Virus record (IMG/VR): IMGVR_UViG_3300044972_002389
Location: 228,892-292,891 of that record
Length of the DNA stretch: 64,000 nt
Direction: 5' to 3' (one strand)
Origin: a virus
The notes below the pieces were generated by a model. The model was not told the DNA's origin. It saw only the letters and a list, made by a program, of their open reading frames with translations, and did not search any database. The number at the start of each line of letters is the position of its first letter. Position 1 is the first letter of the stretch. A program made the translations under genes and the position numbers. This document shows, piece after piece, positions 34,001-41,731 of this stretch.

Positions 34001-34706
34001 CACAAACGCTGCCAATGCATTGGGTAATGGTGAAGAATCACTTATTACTGCTACACGCTATGGCGGTGTCTACTATCCATGGGGATTGGCTACAAATATT
34101 GATGGTACACAAATATTTGTACCAGCCAGCATGACTATACTGCGCACCATTGCCTTCAACGACCAAGTGGCTTATCCCTGGTTTGCCCCAGCAGGATTCA
34201 CACGCGGATTAGTAAGTGCTGTTAGCAGTGTTGGTTACTTGAACGCAGAAAATGAATACGTGCCTGTTGCATTGAGTCAAGGACAACGAGACACACTGTA
34301 TCAAAACAAGATTAACCCCATTGCATTCATTCCTGGGCGCGGACTTGTTGTGTATGGACAAAAAACCCTCAGTCCCTTGAGCAGTGCATTGGACCGCGTA
34401 AATGTTGCCAGATTGATTAACTATTTGAACTATCAATTGGACATTTTGGCCAAACCCTTCTTGTTTGAGCCCAATGACAAACAAACACGCGATTCTGTAG
34501 CCCGCACATTTGAAAGCTTCTTTGGTGACTTAGTGGGCTTGCGTGCTGTATATGACTTTGCTGTGGTTTGTGATGAAACGAATAATTCGCCAACACGTAT
34601 TGATCGCAATGAGTTGTGGATTGATGTGGCTGTCAAACCCACCAAAGCCATTGAATTCATTTACATACCATTGCGAATTTTGAACACTGGCGATCCATTG
34701 CCATAA
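31014..34706 (+). CDS. 18: Tail sheath protein gp18, very large form
   Basis: 1230 residues, TGATGAGG before the ATG. N-terminus LTSPGVQVQVIDESFYASSGPGTVPFIMMATAQDKPQP is diagnostic of the contractile sheath family. The conserved C-terminal core includes RYGGVYYPWGLATNI, IRTIAFNDQVAYPWFAPAGFTRG, ALDRVNVARLINYLNYQLDILAKPFLFEPND and FFGDLVGLRAVYDFAVVCDE. T4 gp18 has 659 residues; the roughly 550 extra residues (about 170-800) are beta-rich, Thr/Val-rich inserts with repeated segments (FVTGTSTLFHIVAGVS versus FVTGTSQIITVTAGFG) that should lie on the sheath surface. It contracts to drive the tube into the host. Confidence 0.95.
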   Translation: MANLTSPGVQVQVIDESFYASSGPGTVPFIMMATAQDKPQPGNATSIAPGTIKANAGKLYRITSQRELLQTFGNPKFYTQAGTPQHGNELNEYGLYSAYQYLGLANSAYVMRADVDLGNLAPTGTEPVGEPVNGDYWLDLTATSWGLFRSNGNVNSGLAWGAVRPKVIDTATQLQRIVQCFRETQCTNPNIAIVTPGGNGTLEIADVVITIELTDTLNTIVQKINTNTTLTKKGIKAEIFSRLEKAKVVAPTLPTEVTVYNLRLVGSDITVNIDISNAAPATLLTALGFTNTQLPPLPGPISQPTDKPQQNYIVPVNDFGSNGDLAINAVSVVQGLGLTVMVPAVQIFEKVNQTTAQGTVSRWYPVGGTEDEYPGHSWAAASPTMVSSTDPVTQTFVTGTSTLFHIVAGVSTPITITVPAGTLETFVTSINTALASTQILATTYTIGVSKYLKLTDYSGNTVQLLDTTTASGLGGFARANMKLASTYYKSVTGSVVNPAFVTGTSQIITVTAGFGAGSVSANINVSAVSPLPTTIATVVAAINADPTVGLTNLIKAEATADNRLRIYSPTGTLFSLENVVGYATIAPLVSAGIPTGITYGNSLVYQGYSVGTPQPAELKQVAAGNIWVNTVAGNRGANFVVKRYNSGTDQWNTRLAPLYATDASANAGYGANRTVGSIYVRYNENGPDVLTQTGVLLVKIWDGTAWVTIPSYVASTVDFGDKYTQSSTTPSGLPANNTLWYNANLRVDLMVSDGSTWLGYRNIYTATDPNGPTLSATAPTTQSGGLPLVDNDIWIDTSDLENYPKIYKRDAFNSQWLLVDNTDQSSSNGILFADARWTANGTSTGSQAIVDMLASNTVDPDAPSALPYPFGLLLFNTRYSFGNVKEYKVNYLPLTQQINGDRNRWVTASGLMNTGAPYMLRKAQRQLIVTAMASALAASEELRSESNVFNLMAVPAYPELLDEMVTLNTDKKDVAFIVVDTPARLQPDGTSIQNWATNAANALGNGEESLITATRYGGVYYPWGLATNIDGTQIFVPASMTILRTIAFNDQVAYPWFAPAGFTRGLVSAVSSVGYLNAENEYVPVALSQGQRDTLYQNKINPIAFIPGRGLVVYGQKTLSPLSSALDRVNVARLINYLNYQLDILAKPFLFEPNDKQTRDSVARTFESFFGDLVGLRAVYDFAVVCDETNNSPTRIDRNELWIDVAVKPTKAIEFIYIPLRILNTGDPLP

Positions 34707-34727
34707 TATTTGAATCTATAACAAGAG

Positions 34728-34752
34728 AAACCGGAGCTCACTGCTCCGGTTT
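34728..34752. terminator. Bidirectional terminator after gene 18
   Basis: A 10-bp stem (AAACCGGAGC / GCTCCGGTTT) with a TCACT loop and a T5 run on the plus side. The opposing endonuclease ends inside it. Confidence 0.82.
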
Positions 34753-36381
34753 TTCATTAAGCCATATCCATTTACTGCTACCACAATCCCAAATCCTGTT
34801 CCAACCTTGCGCCTTGCGATTTTCCCATTCTGTCAAGGCAGGATCATCCTGCGAGTTTTTGCGCAAGCTAAATCTGTGCAGTCGTGTAACATCAGGCCCT
34901 TTGAAATACCAATAATTTGGCGTGCCTAAATTTATGCAAGTAAATCCCAATTGTTCATATACAGTTCCTTGATTCCATCTTAAATCACAGTAACTTATAA
35001 TTTGTTTTGGATTGTAATTGGTTACAAAATATTTGAATAATTTTCCCGCCCCGCCCATAACTTGCGTTTTTGTGATACTGCACAGCCTACTCAATTCCCA
35101 GACATCGGCTCCTGTGTTCCGAGAACCTTTGCTGATATTGGGTTGACTAAAGGTTGCCACTTGGATCAATTGTTCCCCATAATACAATCCCAAGCAAATC
35201 TTGCTAGCTCCACTGCCTTGAATATGATTTTGCGTGCAAAAGTCACGGGCAATTTTGGCATCAATGGGTTTCACAACACATTTTCTTGCAGCAATTTTGT
35301 TGTGACATTTACCTAGTAAGTGTTGTAGCCGACTTTTTACTATGTCTTGTTTGGTTAACCATTCATCTTCAAAAACAGTAATCAAGGATATTCCTTGTGC
35401 AGCACATAATTCTTTTTTGTTTTTGTGATAATTTTTATCTTTCCCCTGTAGTTCACTATGCCAATATAGACCGCAATATTCCACTGCAAGGTTCCTGTGT
35501 GGAATCAGTATATCCAGTTCCAAGGGAAAAATAGTTGATCGGTTACCACTTAAGACGGTTTCATGTGGCAAAACGGATCGTATCCAGAACAGCAACTCAA
35601 GTTCAGCATTGGACTTGACGGGAATTGGTCGGCAAACAGGGCAAATGTCTTTCCGCCACTTGGAAATAGTGAAATATTGTTTTGTAATGGAGAATTGATT
35701 GTTACATGCAATACATTTAACAAATACATTTTGACCTTCCACAGACTCACACAATAAATTTGCATCGGAAATTGCTTGTAACATCTTATCATGGCTCAAC
35801 ATTGATTTTTTCAATGCAGACATGCGGCTGCTTGCACTGATCTTGTTTTTGGTTGTTTGTGAGTGTTTTTTGCCACGCATATGACTCCCAAAATCATAAC
35901 CTTGCTCGTGCAATGTTTGTTTGGCTTTTGCTGCTCGTTGTTGCATCAATTCTGGATTCTGATGTGCGTAATCTTGCACTCCTTGGCGGATCTGATTCCT
36001 AGTAGCAGGGCTCAATATGGCCCCTTTTCTGGGATGAGTATCATTCTGCTGCCATTTGACAGTTCGCGCTGCAACAGCTTTGCGTAGATTTTCAAGATGG
36101 TCGGGATCTGTAACTTTCTTGCCTTTGTTTGACGGAATTTGACCTTCCCGCTTTTCACTCATTTTTTGTAAGCTGGCTTGCGCATGTTTCTTACCAAACA
36201 TGCCGTTTTTTTCGCCGCTGCGCGCTAAACTACGTTCTTTTTTGTAGTCTGCACAAGCTAAGCTATCACGCCCAAATTTCTGTCGGTATTGTTCACTACT
36301 TATTTGATGAGAGAATTTCAAATGAGTGCTGCTGATAATCTTGTCAAATATTTTTTCACATAACTGACACGTTATTGTCAT
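34738..36381 (-). CDS. Large Hef/EDxHD-type homing endonuclease
   Basis: 547 residues. Zinc finger at residues 4-27 (CQLCEKIF...STHLKFSH), a NUMOD3-like region (GKKHAQASLQKMSEKREGQ, GKKHSQTTKNKISASS), and a second Cys cluster at 218-250 (CIACNNQF...CPVC). The Vsr-like nuclease follows: FPLELDILIPHRNLAVEYCG, then LYWHSE and ITVFEDEW. Its C-terminal 200 residues are homologous to the gene at 12994-14613 (SYCDLRWNQG, GTPNYWYFKGPD, RIWDCGSSKWIW). It lies antisense downstream of the tail sheath with its stop in the terminator hairpin, the same arrangement as after gene 23. Confidence 0.83.
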   Translation of the reverse strand: MTITCQLCEKIFDKIISSTHLKFSHQISSEQYRQKFGRDSLACADYKKERSLARSGEKNGMFGKKHAQASLQKMSEKREGQIPSNKGKKVTDPDHLENLRKAVAARTVKWQQNDTHPRKGAILSPATRNQIRQGVQDYAHQNPELMQQRAAKAKQTLHEQGYDFGSHMRGKKHSQTTKNKISASSRMSALKKSMLSHDKMLQAISDANLLCESVEGQNVFVKCIACNNQFSITKQYFTISKWRKDICPVCRPIPVKSNAELELLFWIRSVLPHETVLSGNRSTIFPLELDILIPHRNLAVEYCGLYWHSELQGKDKNYHKNKKELCAAQGISLITVFEDEWLTKQDIVKSRLQHLLGKCHNKIAARKCVVKPIDAKIARDFCTQNHIQGSGASKICLGLYYGEQLIQVATFSQPNISKGSRNTGADVWELSRLCSITKTQVMGGAGKLFKYFVTNYNPKQIISYCDLRWNQGTVYEQLGFTCINLGTPNYWYFKGPDVTRLHRFSLRKNSQDDPALTEWENRKAQGWNRIWDCGSSKWIWLNEKPEQ

Positions 36382-36409
36382 AGCTATTTCCTTCGTTTTA
36401 GTATATAGT

Positions 36410-36417
36410 TATTTAAG
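36410..36417 (-). promoter_or_regulatory. Possible late promoter for the endonuclease (CTTAAATA)
   Basis: CTTAAATA on the minus strand, 29 bases before the ATG at 36381; two mismatches to the late box. Confidence 0.4.
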
Positions 36418-36507
36418 GCTTTATAACAATATCTATCCATAATAATCTGTCTAGACAGACAACAATCCGAACTTAAGCTTAAATACAAGAAAACAATTGC
36501 AGGTAAC

Positions 36508-36831
36508 ATGACAAGCTCAATTCTTGAATCTGAAGAAATTGACTCAGACCCTCAAACTGACCTTGATTATGAAAGGCAGAGAGTTACTGGTGAGTTGACT
36601 AAACTAAGTGTAGCCTTGTTTGAGCACTACAGCTCTACTATGGGGAAAAATGATGCATTGGGTATGTTGATTGAAAGTTTGAGCGAAACCTTAGGCAATA
36701 TGATCAGTCTTGTTGCTGATGATCATCAACAAGAAGTTATTGACGGTGCACATTTGGTTATTCTGCAAGGCCTAATCAGTCAACAAGAGAGCATTGCTCT
36801 ATTGGCTTATGGTCAAGTGGGGCATGCCTAA
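36508..36831 (+). CDS. Hypothetical helical protein
   Basis: 107 residues, CAGGT before the ATG, with a CTTAAATA box about 30 bases upstream. Acidic and helical (LIESLSETLGNMISLVADDHQQEVIDGAHLVILQGLISQQESIALL). No catalytic motif. Lies between the gene 18 endonuclease and gene 19; probably a small late protein. No family recognised. Confidence 0.55.
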   Translation: MTSSILESEEIDSDPQTDLDYERQRVTGELTKLSVALFEHYSSTMGKNDALGMLIESLSETLGNMISLVADDHQQEVIDGAHLVILQGLISQQESIALLAYGQVGHA

Positions 36832-36861
36832 AAACTGCCCCTGATTTTTCCACCCTCTCTC

Positions 36862-36869
36862 CATAAATA
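36862..36869 (+). promoter_or_regulatory. T4-type late promoter before gene 19 (CATAAATA)
   Basis: CATAAATA, 32 bases before the tail tube ATG. Confidence 0.75.
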
Positions 36870-36901
36870 AGTTTGCAATAAACAAGTTTCTGGAGTAGAG
36901 C

Positions 36902-37483
36902 ATGGTAGAGACTCTTTCAAAATTCGGCGTTCCCATCAACGGTGCAAGAAATGGCTTGCTCATGCCGAAGATCAAACATCGCTTCCGTGTGCGAGTAATC
37001 AATTTTGGGCCCATTGCTGGTGGGTTGGAGTTGACTCAACAGGTAGTTAGTGCAGCCCGGCCCAATGTTTCAATGAACAGCGTTGAGGTACACAGCTACA
37101 ATTCCATTATGCATTACGCTGGTAAGGCAACTTGGCAACAGATGAACATCACTGTTCGTGACGATATTACTAACAGTGTCAGCAAACTCGTGGGTCACCA
37201 GCTACAAAAACAAATGAACTTTTTTGAACAAACAAGTGTTGCTGCGGGCATCAATTACAAGTTTACAACTATTCTTGAAATACTTGATGGCGGCAACGAA
37301 ACAGTATTTGAAACTTGGACTTTGGAAGGTTGTTTCCTTGAAACTGTTGATTATCAATCACTAGAATACAACAGCAGTGACCCCGTGGACATTCAGCTTA
37401 CTGTGAGATTTGACAATGCCACCCTTGCGGATGGGTTGTTTGAACTAAATCCGCAATTTAGACCTGGTGTCAGTATAGGATAA
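36902..37483 (+). CDS. 19: Tail tube protein gp19
   Basis: 193 residues, TCTGGAGTAGAGC before the ATG. gp19 family: FRVRVINFGPIAGGLELTQQVVSAARPNVSMNSVEVHSYNS, then WQQMNITVRDDITNSVSKLVGHQLQKQMNFFEQ, ILDGGNETVFETWTLEGCFLE and LTVRFDNATL. It stacks as hexamer rings to form the inner tube. Starts an operon running into head completion and terminase genes. Confidence 0.95.
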   Translation: MVETLSKFGVPINGARNGLLMPKIKHRFRVRVINFGPIAGGLELTQQVVSAARPNVSMNSVEVHSYNSIMHYAGKATWQQMNITVRDDITNSVSKLVGHQLQKQMNFFEQTSVAAGINYKFTTILEILDGGNETVFETWTLEGCFLETVDYQSLEYNSSDPVDIQLTVRFDNATLADGLFELNPQFRPGVSIG

Positions 37484-37486
37484 CCT

Positions 37487-38512
37487 GTGCCTTTAGCAGC
37501 CGATCAAGCGCAACAGCAAACCTCTAATGAACTAGGCGCATCAGCAGGAAGCCGTACTTACTATCGCGGCCTCCCTTTGATCTTGCGCAACAGTAGGTAT
37601 GCTACAAAACATACAAAAACCAATCGTGTCATTAGTGCAATGCCACGTCAAAAGTTTTTGTTTTATGCAAGCTTCAATGCTGGGCCTGCCATCAGCTCCT
37701 TGAGAGAATTCAGCAGTTGGCAATCAGGATTTGCCTTCCAAATCAAAACTATTGATAGGCCTAAATTCTCTCCTGAGGCTAAAATCCTAAAACAATACAA
37801 TCGTAAGCGTGTTGTCTACACTGGTATCGACTATTCAGATTTGAATATCATTTTGCACGACACTGTTGATGACCGAGTATTACGGGTGTGGAGAGATTAC
37901 TACAACTGGTATTTTGGGGATGGAAGACTGCGGCCTAATAGTAGAATAGGCAATGCAGTGGCTTGGCGAAGCAGCGTAATTGAAAAAGAGTTTAGTATCG
38001 GAAGTGGCTGGGGATTCAGTCCACAACCAGGCCCTGACACTAACTTTTTTGAAAGTCTTGACATTTACACCTTTTATGGTGGCAAGTACACCAAAATGCG
38101 AGTATACAATCCAAAAGTGTCCAGTCTTGAGTTTGACAGCTTGGAAACAGAAAGCAGTGCCCTTAACACAATCAACATGACTGTCAAGCATGAAGGTGTA
38201 GCTTTTGAGGAAGTAGCTTATAAATTAACTCCTGAATTGATCAGCAAATTTGATTTAGATGGCGGTGACTATTATGAGCCTGCAGACATGTTTGGCGGTG
38301 TGAACACCTTTTTGTTGGAATTGGATGACAGCATTCAAAACACATTGGATGGGCTGCTCAACAATGTTGCCAGCAACGTACCTTTTGTGGGACAGGTGTT
38401 GAGCAGTCTTGGATCACGTGCCATAACTGCAAGTGGAATAACAGGCATTGGGGGCAGAGTCGCACAGCGACTGGGGTCAAGTGCATTGAGTAGATGGGGG
38501 AGATTCATCTAA
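37487..38512 (+). CDS. Tail-tube-like baseplate protein (gp54/gp48-like)
   Basis: 341 residues. The middle resembles a tube-fold subunit: PRQKFLFYASFNAG, FAFQIKTIDRPKF, YSDLNIILHDTVDDRVLRVWRDYYNWYFGDGR, then MRVYNPKVSSLEFDSLETESSALNTINMTVKHEGV. The C-terminus is a Gly/Ser/Leu-rich helix pair as in T4 gp54 (VGQVLSSLGSRA). It begins 3 bases after gene 19 and ends overlapping the next ATG. Likely the tube-initiating layer of the baseplate; whether it equals gp48 or gp54 cannot be decided here. Confidence 0.62.
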   Translation: MPLAADQAQQQTSNELGASAGSRTYYRGLPLILRNSRYATKHTKTNRVISAMPRQKFLFYASFNAGPAISSLREFSSWQSGFAFQIKTIDRPKFSPEAKILKQYNRKRVVYTGIDYSDLNIILHDTVDDRVLRVWRDYYNWYFGDGRLRPNSRIGNAVAWRSSVIEKEFSIGSGWGFSPQPGPDTNFFESLDIYTFYGGKYTKMRVYNPKVSSLEFDSLETESSALNTINMTVKHEGVAFEEVAYKLTPELISKFDLDGGDYYEPADMFGGVNTFLLELDDSIQNTLDGLLNNVASNVPFVGQVLSSLGSRAITASGITGIGGRVAQRLGSSALSRWGRFI

Positions 38513-38982
38513 TGGTTCAAGATCTCATAACCAGGAATTTGATTGATCAATCAAATAATTTTGGTCAAGAAAGTATCGTTGTAAATGTGCAAGGCACAAG
38601 ACAGTTTCAAAATCCCGCAACAGGTGAATTGCAAAACCGTCCCATCAATGCCAGTGCATATGATTTACAAAATAGCCCACTTGATAACAGTTTCCAAATC
38701 AATCCCGAAAACTATGCGATCGCCAAAAGCATGTTCTCAGGGCAAGCAGTTCCTGAAAATCTCAGCAACACTTATGGCGCTATTGCTGCGGTAACTGCAA
38801 AAAGCATAAACAAAAATCCACAGAGCTTGTTCAAAAACGGTGTTATGACGCCAGACCTGTTGGAGAATTTGAATTTTTTTCGATCAGCAGCAAGTCAAAT
38901 AGGTTACAACAATGGGCCGCCTGATCCCCCGTATGTCAATAATTTGATGCTCAACGCAAAGATTTTGGCACAAACAACATAA
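38512..38982 (+). CDS. Hypothetical protein, tail/head operon
   Basis: 156 residues from the ATG at 38512, overlapping the previous stop (TAATG) and after GGGGGAG; an ATG at 38494 is less likely. Polar, Asn/Gln-rich (TRQFQNPATGELQNRPINASAYDLQNS), with helical ends. No family recognised; position suggests a minor virion protein or baseplate partner. Confidence 0.58.
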   Translation: MVQDLITRNLIDQSNNFGQESIVVNVQGTRQFQNPATGELQNRPINASAYDLQNSPLDNSFQINPENYAIAKSMFSGQAVPENLSNTYGAIAAVTAKSINKNPQSLFKNGVMTPDLLENLNFFRSAASQIGYNNGPPDPPYVNNLMLNAKILAQTT

Positions 38983-38998
38983 GATTCTAAATAGATGC

Positions 38999-39433
38999 AT
39001 GGCAATAAAATACAGTCAAGGCACCTTCACACCGAAAAATCCTGGAAAAGTGGTTGGTAATCCCTCACCTACCTTCCGTAGTTCTTGGGAATTAGCATGC
39101 ATGCATTTTTTTGATACTCATCCCAGCATAATTCAATGGGCTAGTGAATTTATCAAAATACCCTACAAAAACCCCTTAACAGGCAAACAAAGTCTCTATG
39201 TGCCTGATTTCCTAATTGTATATCAGGACAAAGCTGGTAACAACATAGGTGAGCTGATTGAAATCAAGCCCAAAAAAGAAACCTTGATGGAAAATGCCAA
39301 AAGCAAAAGAGATAAAGCGTTTGTAATTGTGAATACAGCAAAATGGGCTGCTGCATTTGCTTGGGCAAATAAACAGGGTTTGAAATTTAGAGTTGTGAAT
39401 GAAGACAGCATATTCAAGCAAAAAGGCAAATAA
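38999..39433 (+). CDS. 4: Head completion protein gp4, TnsA-like nuclease fold
   Basis: 144 residues. Family features: FRSSWELACMHFFDTHPSIIQWASEFIKIPYKNP, YVPDFLIVY and ELIEIKPKKETL. These give the Glu, Asp and ExK residues of a PD-(D/E)XK/TnsA fold, as in T4 gp4 (gp50/65). It acts at the portal vertex of the filled head before tail joining. The stop overlaps the next ATG. Length is as expected (T4 about 150). Confidence 0.9.
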   Translation: MAIKYSQGTFTPKNPGKVVGNPSPTFRSSWELACMHFFDTHPSIIQWASEFIKIPYKNPLTGKQSLYVPDFLIVYQDKAGNNIGELIEIKPKKETLMENAKSKRDKAFVIVNTAKWAAAFAWANKQGLKFRVVNEDSIFKQKGK

Positions 39434-39894
39434 TGGGACGTTTTGATCAACTGGAACAAACTTTTGACTTGCCTAGACTGGAAGACAGCATATCTCCTCA
39501 AGAGTTGTTGGAAACCAGTCTTGAGAAAGCAAAAGATTTGGTTAAGGAATTCAAGGATCAAGATGCTGGTGAAGTTCATGACGATGAAATGAACGAAATT
39601 GCCAGTTTGGCGATAGAGTGGGGCAAGAATTTAAATGATCTCGGCATGACAGTTGAAATGCGACACGCAGGGGAAATTTTCACAGCCAGCGCAACAATGC
39701 TGAAAGTTGCCTTGGATGCCCGGAACAGCAAAATGGACCGACGTTTGAAACAATTGAAATTGGATTTAGACCGATTGAAATTGGAAAAAGCTTTCCCAGA
39801 TAAAAATGAGGAAGTTGATACAGGGAATATCAAAGTTTTGGACCGTAACGCATTGCTGGAACAATTGCGAGAGTTCAGCAGAGAAACTAAATAG
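39433..39894 (+). CDS. 16: Terminase small subunit gp16-like
   Basis: 153 residues, mostly helical. The N-terminus FDQLEQTFDLPRLED is the short acidic block at the start of marine T4-like small terminases. A central coiled-coil region (LIEWGKNLNDLGMTVEMRHAGEIFTASATMLKVALDARNSKMDRRLKQLKL) resembles the oligomerising core, where a Tyr/Arg-His-Ala helix precedes the ATM... repeat. It recognises DNA and regulates gp17. Located a few genes before gene 17, with three T4-like conserved genes between. Confidence 0.65.
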   Translation: MGRFDQLEQTFDLPRLEDSISPQELLETSLEKAKDLVKEFKDQDAGEVHDDEMNEIASLAIEWGKNLNDLGMTVEMRHAGEIFTASATMLKVALDARNSKMDRRLKQLKLDLDRLKLEKAFPDKNEEVDTGNIKVLDRNALLEQLREFSRETK

Positions 39895-39916
39895 AGGAAG
39901 AATTGAAAGTAGTGCT

Positions 39917-40735
39917 ATGAAAAGTTTCAAAACATATTTGGAAGAAGCTCAAAAACAATACGACTTCCGCATCAAAATGGTGGTTCCGCCCACAGATGAG
40001 CATATGGATGACATGGAGCGGCTGTTAAGTAGATACAACCTCATCAGCATTGGCACTCCAGTGAAGATCTCTCCCAAGCAAGATGCTATGGAGTTCCGGG
40101 ACATTGAAAATGCTGATGTTTGGTATATTGATGCTGTAATTGGCATCCCTTTCAGCGCATACATTCTTCAACAAGAACTTCGTGCTGCATTGAATATTCC
40201 TGAAAAGTTTTTGGTTGTGCGTAATGACAACGAGCCTATTGAAGTTGAAAGTCAAAAGATGCAAATCCTAAGCCTATTGGACAAAATGGCTGATGAAAAA
40301 GGTTTAACACAAAAAGCCAGCTTGTTGAGCACAGATAATGAATATCTAGATGCTGAACAGCCAGTTGTCAAAGACGCATTTGGGGACAAATACAACAAAA
40401 AATTTCTCAGTTATCTGGCAGACGTTGCAGCTTCTCGGAAACCCCAAGAGTTTGAAACCCTCAGCAGTCACATTTCAGTTAAGGAATTGAAAGCTGCTCG
40501 GCAAGAACCCACTCAAGACTTGGCAGATTTTAACGACAAGCATGATACACCAAAGCCTGTAACAAAATCCAAAAAATCCAACAAAATGCCAGTTGACAGC
40601 AAATTTTTGACTAGCAGTGGAAATTTTGATGACGACAGCAAGACCTACTTCACAGCACGCAAAAATCGCAGTGGGAAAACAGTAACCATGAGCATGCAAG
40701 CTGACGAAATCAGGCATCCTAGAAAAGGCAAGTAA
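39917..40735 (+). CDS. Conserved T4-like protein of unknown function
   Basis: 272 residues from the ATG at 39917 (MKSFKTYLEEAQKQYDFRIKM). The start and the block YNLISIGTPVKISPKQDAMEFRDIENADVWYIDAV resemble a protein found beside terminase in marine T4-like phages, where it is usually unnamed. EFRDIENADVWYIDAVIGIPFSAYILQQEL is the best conserved part. The C-terminal 70 residues are a basic Lys/Ser-rich tail. Probably a head-associated factor; function unknown. Confidence 0.65.
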   Translation: MKSFKTYLEEAQKQYDFRIKMVVPPTDEHMDDMERLLSRYNLISIGTPVKISPKQDAMEFRDIENADVWYIDAVIGIPFSAYILQQELRAALNIPEKFLVVRNDNEPIEVESQKMQILSLLDKMADEKGLTQKASLLSTDNEYLDAEQPVVKDAFGDKYNKKFLSYLADVAASRKPQEFETLSSHISVKELKAARQEPTQDLADFNDKHDTPKPVTKSKKSNKMPVDSKFLTSSGNFDDDSKTYFTARKNRSGKTVTMSMQADEIRHPRKGK

Positions 40736-40737
40736 TT

Positions 40738-41478
40738 ATGGAATCAAATCGATATAATTTAACTATTTCAACCAAAGACATTCCCAGCAAGAGTGCTAGT
40801 GTTAGCACTGACGATGCAGGTGATGTGATGAGGTTGATGCAGCTGGCTGGGCAAGGTAGTGACAAAAGATATAATGCATCAATAACATCTGCCAGTCAAA
40901 ATCCCAATGATGCTGCTTCCATGACCGTAAACACTTGTGAGCCTGACGATGTTATGCGCTTGTTGCAGTTGGCTGGGGTTCCTCATATGACACAATCTAA
41001 AGCTTGTGGCTGTGATGGCCCTTGCGACTGTGATGTAGGAAAAGCTTGCGGCTGCCAAGGACCTTGCGATTGTGGAGACAGCGGCGTAGATGCCACGTCT
41101 CCAGAGGTAGTTGTTATGGAACAACAGGCTGAGTATGATTATGGCCACAAAGACCCTACTGAAGAAACTAAAGAATTTGACATAAAAGACTATAACTTCA
41201 AGGGACGTGGCGATCTGCCTGAACGTTTGACAAATGCGCGATTTGGCAGCAATGCTTTGAAATCAGAAATGCGTGAAAGTATTCATGCCCGTTTAGTAGC
41301 AGCCTACAACGACTTCATAAATGAAAGTGAACAGCGTGTAAATGCAGATGGTCGGGCCAGCCCTCTAACAGCTACAAAACGTGATGAGTTTTTGAAAGAT
41401 CCCTACACTGAAGAACCTGACACTGACGGCAGTGAAAGCCCTTTGACTGATATCAAACGGCAACACATAAATCGATAA
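40738..41478 (+). CDS. Conserved phage protein with Cys-rich CGCxGPCDC repeats
   Basis: 246 residues. Two copies of a DDVMRLLQLAG-type motif (GDVMRLMQLAG at about residues 29-39 and DDVMRLLQLAG at about 68-78). Then residues 88-115 contain ACGCDGPCDCD and ACGCQGPCDCG, two tandem Cys-rich units with eight Cys, which look like a small metal-binding or disulphide knot. The C-terminal half is polar, with a NARFGSNALKSEMRESI helix and SPLTATKRDEF/SPLTDIKR repeats. Related marine phage proteins share the VMRLLQLAG part; the Cys unit is less familiar. Located between the small and large terminase genes. Confidence 0.65.
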   Translation: MESNRYNLTISTKDIPSKSASVSTDDAGDVMRLMQLAGQGSDKRYNASITSASQNPNDAASMTVNTCEPDDVMRLLQLAGVPHMTQSKACGCDGPCDCDVGKACGCQGPCDCGDSGVDATSPEVVVMEQQAEYDYGHKDPTEETKEFDIKDYNFKGRGDLPERLTNARFGSNALKSEMRESIHARLVAAYNDFINESEQRVNADGRASPLTATKRDEFLKDPYTEEPDTDGSESPLTDIKRQHINR

Positions 41479-41483
41479 TTTGC

Positions 41484-41729
41484 ATGCTGATACGTCGCAC
41501 GACAATAGTAACACTGGACATTTTTTATTATCGACCTGATTATCAACACCTGATTCAGGAATTTGTGTGGACGTTGGATGACTACGTTCCAGAATTGCAG
41601 CGAACACAAGCGTTCTTGCAATTCTGGAAACAAAATATTGATGCAGTGATAAAAGAAATATTATTGGGTGTCAGCGGAGAAACACCTCGTAAACTGGAAG
41701 CAGTTGACCATTTGTTCCGCTTGTATTAG
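41484..41729 (+). CDS. Conserved small protein before the large terminase
   Basis: 81 residues. Motifs LDIFYYRPDYQHLIQEFVWTLDDYVPELQRTQAFLQFWKQNIDAVIKEILL are like small conserved proteins encoded just before gene 17 in marine T4-like phages. Helical, no catalytic residues. Ends 2 bases before gene 17. Function unknown. Confidence 0.65.
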   Translation: MLIRRTTIVTLDIFYYRPDYQHLIQEFVWTLDDYVPELQRTQAFLQFWKQNIDAVIKEILLGVSGETPRKLEAVDHLFRLY

Positions 41730-41731
41730 AG

